From Gemmatimonadota bacterium (GTDB lineage Bacteria > Gemmatimonadota > Gemmatimonadetes > Gemmatimonadales > GWC2-71-9), in contig QHTP01000164.1 in assembly GCA_003220855.1 (NCBI GenBank), positions 1-10,074 of the forward strand: DNA of 10,074 nt, given 5' to 3'. This document shows, piece by piece, positions 8,498 through 10,074 of the stretch; position 1 is the first letter of the stretch; each line of letters begins with the position of its first letter. Made by a program: the position numbers and the translations under genes. The notes under the pieces are model-generated. The model was not told where the DNA came from, did no database searches, and was given only the letters and a program-made list of their open reading frames with translations.

Positions 8498-9621
8498 GTG
8501 TGATCAACATGACGCGTAGTGCATGGTGCGTGGTTGCCGCCGGAGCGGTGGTCGCTCTAGGCGGATGCAAGAAGGGTAAGGCCGGCGGATCGGCGGGGTT
8601 CGGCGGCGGGGCTCCGATGGGCATGCCGGTCGAGGTCGCGGTCGCGCGCACCGACACGGTGCGCGACGAGATCGCCGCCACGGGCCAGATCGAAGCGGTC
8701 CAGTCGATCGACCTGAGCCCCGAGGTGGATGGGCGCATCGTCGAGATCGAGGCGCGCGAGGGACAAGAGGTCGACCAGGGAACGCCGCTCTTCAAGGTGG
8801 ACGACGCCGTGCTCAAGGCCCAGGTCGCGCAGCTCGAGGCGCAGCGGGATCTCGCCCAGCAGGCTCTGGCGCGTGCCAAGGAGCTGGCGCAGCAGAACGC
8901 CTCGTCGGCCGCCGATCTGGAGCAGGCCGAGGCCACGGCGCGGAGCGCCCAGGCGCAGTACGACCTGCAGCGCATCCGGCTCGACCGCACGACCGTACGG
9001 GCCCCGTTCGCCGGTGCGGTGGGACAGCGCTACGTCAGTTTGGGCGACTATGTCACCAACACCACGAAGCTCGTGTCGCTCCACACGGTGAACCCGCAGC
9101 GTGCCGCCTTCCAGGTGCCGGAGCGGTTCGCGCGAGACTTGAAGCCGGGACAGCAGGTGTCGTTCCGTGTCGCCGCCATTCCGGGTCGCGACTTCACCGG
9201 AGAAGTCGACTTCGTGGACCCCGTCGTACAGCTCCCCGGCCGGACCATTCTGGTCAAGGCGCGCGTGCCCAATCCCGGCCGCTTGCTGCAGCCCGGGATG
9301 TTCATCGAGGCGCACCTGGTTACCGCCGTGCGACCAAAGGCGATCGTCATCCCCGAGGAGGCCGTGGTGCCCGCCGAGGGGGCCAACGCCGTGTGGGTCG
9401 TGGCCGAGGGGAAGGTGAGCCGCCGCCCGGTGGAGCTGGGGGTTCGCACGCCCGGGTTCGTCGAGGTGACGAAGGGCGTGAATGCGGGAGAGCAGGTGGT
9501 GGTGGGCGGCCTGGAGCTGCTCGCGCCCGGCGCGCCGGTCATGCCACGCGTGGTGGAGCGGGGGCCTAAGGCAGCCGCAACAGCCGACCCCGCGGCGGGA
9601 TCCCGGCCTCAAGCTCCATAA
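8494..9621 (+). CDS. RND efflux periplasmic adaptor lipoprotein (AcrA/MdtA-like membrane fusion protein)
   Basis: Periplasmic adaptor linking the permease to the outer-membrane channel, 375 residues. A lipoprotein signal is visible: hydrophobic residues 10-22, then lipobox LGGC with the lipidated C25, then a Lys/Gly-rich flexible linker (26-43). Domains in order: first lipoyl half (about 65-100, with GRIVEIEAREGQEVDQGTPL), alpha-helical hairpin (about 105-155, rich in Ala, Gln and Glu), second lipoyl half with RAPFAGAVGQRYVSLGDYV (169-187), beta-barrel (about 200-275) and membrane-proximal domain (about 280-355). The last 20 residues are an Ala/Pro-rich tail. The start is ATG at 8494, overlapping the channel stop by 4 bp. 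A second in-frame ATG at 8509 (MTRSAW) would give a more usual signal-peptide n-region, so either may be used. It is last in the operon, whereas adaptors more often come first. Its 3' 56 bp overlap the convergent phosphoesterase gene. Confidence 0.95.
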   Translation: MSVINMTRSAWCVVAAGAVVALGGCKKGKAGGSAGFGGGAPMGMPVEVAVARTDTVRDEIAATGQIEAVQSIDLSPEVDGRIVEIEAREGQEVDQGTPLFKVDDAVLKAQVAQLEAQRDLAQQALARAKELAQQNASSAADLEQAEATARSAQAQYDLQRIRLDRTTVRAPFAGAVGQRYVSLGDYVTNTTKLVSLHTVNPQRAAFQVPERFARDLKPGQQVSFRVAAIPGRDFTGEVDFVDPVVQLPGRTILVKARVPNPGRLLQPGMFIEAHLVTAVRPKAIVIPEEAVVPAEGANAVWVVAEGKVSRRPVELGVRTPGFVEVTKGVNAGEQVVVGGLELLAPGAPVMPRVVERGPKAAATADPAAGSRPQAP

Positions 9622-10042
9622 CGCCGACGCTCGGCGGGATGCCGAAGCGCGGCCGCCCGGCACCGCCCGGGTTCATCACCGTTACCGTCCGATCCACCAG
9701 CTCGAGCAGCGGCTTGTGGGTGTGACCGTACACGATGATCTCGGCTTTGGGAAACGCCGCGTGCAGGGCGTCCGGCGTGGGATGCCCCAGCTGGTCGCCG
9801 TGCGTCACCACGATCGCGAAGCCGTCGAGCTCGACTTCTGCCACCTGTGGCAGCCGCGCCCGCAGCTCGGGGCCGTCCGTGTTCCCGTACACCGCTGTGA
9901 CCGGGGCCAGCGCCTCGAGCTCGATCAGGATCTCGGGCTTCCCGACGTCACCGGCGTGCAGGATGTGATCGACTGCTTTGAAGATCTCGAACACCTCGGG
10001 CCGGAGGAGTCCGTGAGTGTCGGAGATGATCCCCAGTCTCAC
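9566..10042 (-). CDS. YfcE/MJ0936-family metallophosphoesterase
   Basis: Small calcineurin-like phosphodiesterase of the YfcE/MJ0936 type, probably cytoplasmic and dependent on two metal ions; characterised relatives hydrolyse phosphodiesters in vitro and the physiological substrate is unknown. All metal-site motifs are present: D8 and H10 in SDTHG, GD at 31-32, GNTD at 53-56, H81 in THGD, and GHTH at 106-109. At 158 residues it has normal length. I place the start at GTG 10042 because family members begin a few residues before the SDTHG strand and GAAGG lies 4 nt upstream; a TTG at 10057 would add five residues. The protein ends with a Pro/Arg-rich tail beyond the last conserved strand. Its stop (TAG) lies 56 bp inside the adaptor gene on the opposite strand. 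Promoter and upstream neighbours are outside the window. Confidence 0.92.
   Translation of the reverse strand: MRLGIISDTHGLLRPEVFEIFKAVDHILHAGDVGKPEILIELEALAPVTAVYGNTDGPELRARLPQVAEVELDGFAIVVTHGDQLGHPTPDALHAAFPKAEIIVYGHTHKPLLELVDRTVTVMNPGGAGRPRFGIPPSVGVMELEAGIPPRGRLLRLP
9622..9636 (+). terminator. Candidate stem-loop directly after the efflux operon stop
   Basis: CGCCGA (9622-9627) and TCGGCG (9631-9636) can pair as a 6-bp stem with a 3-nt loop starting one base after the adaptor TAA. No T-run follows on the plus strand, so an intrinsic terminator is not demonstrated. The same bases encode the phosphoesterase C-terminus on the minus strand, which could explain the sequence without any RNA role. 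Confidence 0.22.
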
Positions 10043-10074
10043 GGCACCTTCGTGCAACGTTGCGTCGTGGCGTC

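Noticed and set aside
9656..9671. Possible CCCGG/CCGGG stem-loop downstream of the efflux operon
   Set aside because: The stem is only 5 bp and has no T-run. It lies in the conserved NPGGAGRP coding region of the phosphoesterase, which explains the GC-rich repeat.

Overview
The window is high-GC (about two-thirds G+C by eye), densely packed bacterial DNA. It encodes a tripartite efflux pump with an outer-membrane channel and a lipoprotein adaptor, so the host is Gram-negative. Gene content, GTG starts and the style of the M48 peptidase fit an environmental lineage such as Gemmatimonadota or a neighbouring high-GC phylum. That placement is inference; no rRNA or other phylogenetic marker is present to settle it.

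Layout: (1) 1-792, the 3' two thirds of a PLP-dependent Cys/Met-metabolism enzyme (cystathionine gamma-synthase/lyase type), cut by the window edge. (2) 854-3955, three tightly coupled genes: a membrane M48 zinc metallopeptidase, purD (GAR synthetase) and mutM/fpg (8-oxoguanine glycosylase). The M48 and purD genes overlap by 4 bp, and purD and mutM overlap by 17 bp. (3) 3956-4112, the only sizeable intergenic gap (157 bp), holding a GC hairpin, an AT-richer stretch with a short direct repeat and at best a weak promoter match. (4) 4113-9621, an RND efflux operon in the order inner-membrane permease, TolC-type outer-membrane channel, periplasmic adaptor lipoprotein, with overlaps of 1 and 4 bp. 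(5) 9566-10042 on the minus strand, a YfcE/MJ0936-type metallophosphoesterase whose 3' end overlaps the adaptor gene tail-to-tail by 56 bp. There is no gene-free stretch longer than 300 bases.

How the genes work together: the three pump genes should form one complete exporter, with the permease driving proton/substrate antiport, the adaptor bridging, and the channel opening at the outer membrane. No local regulator lies within the window. The M48-purD-mutM group looks co-transcribed but joins unrelated housekeeping functions (proteolysis, purine synthesis, repair of oxidised guanine).

I looked for an undescribed system on both strands and did not find one. Every gene belongs to a recognisable family and retains its key residues. 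The points worth a second look are modest: overlap architecture, gene order, a possible leader hairpin, and small departures in single proteins.
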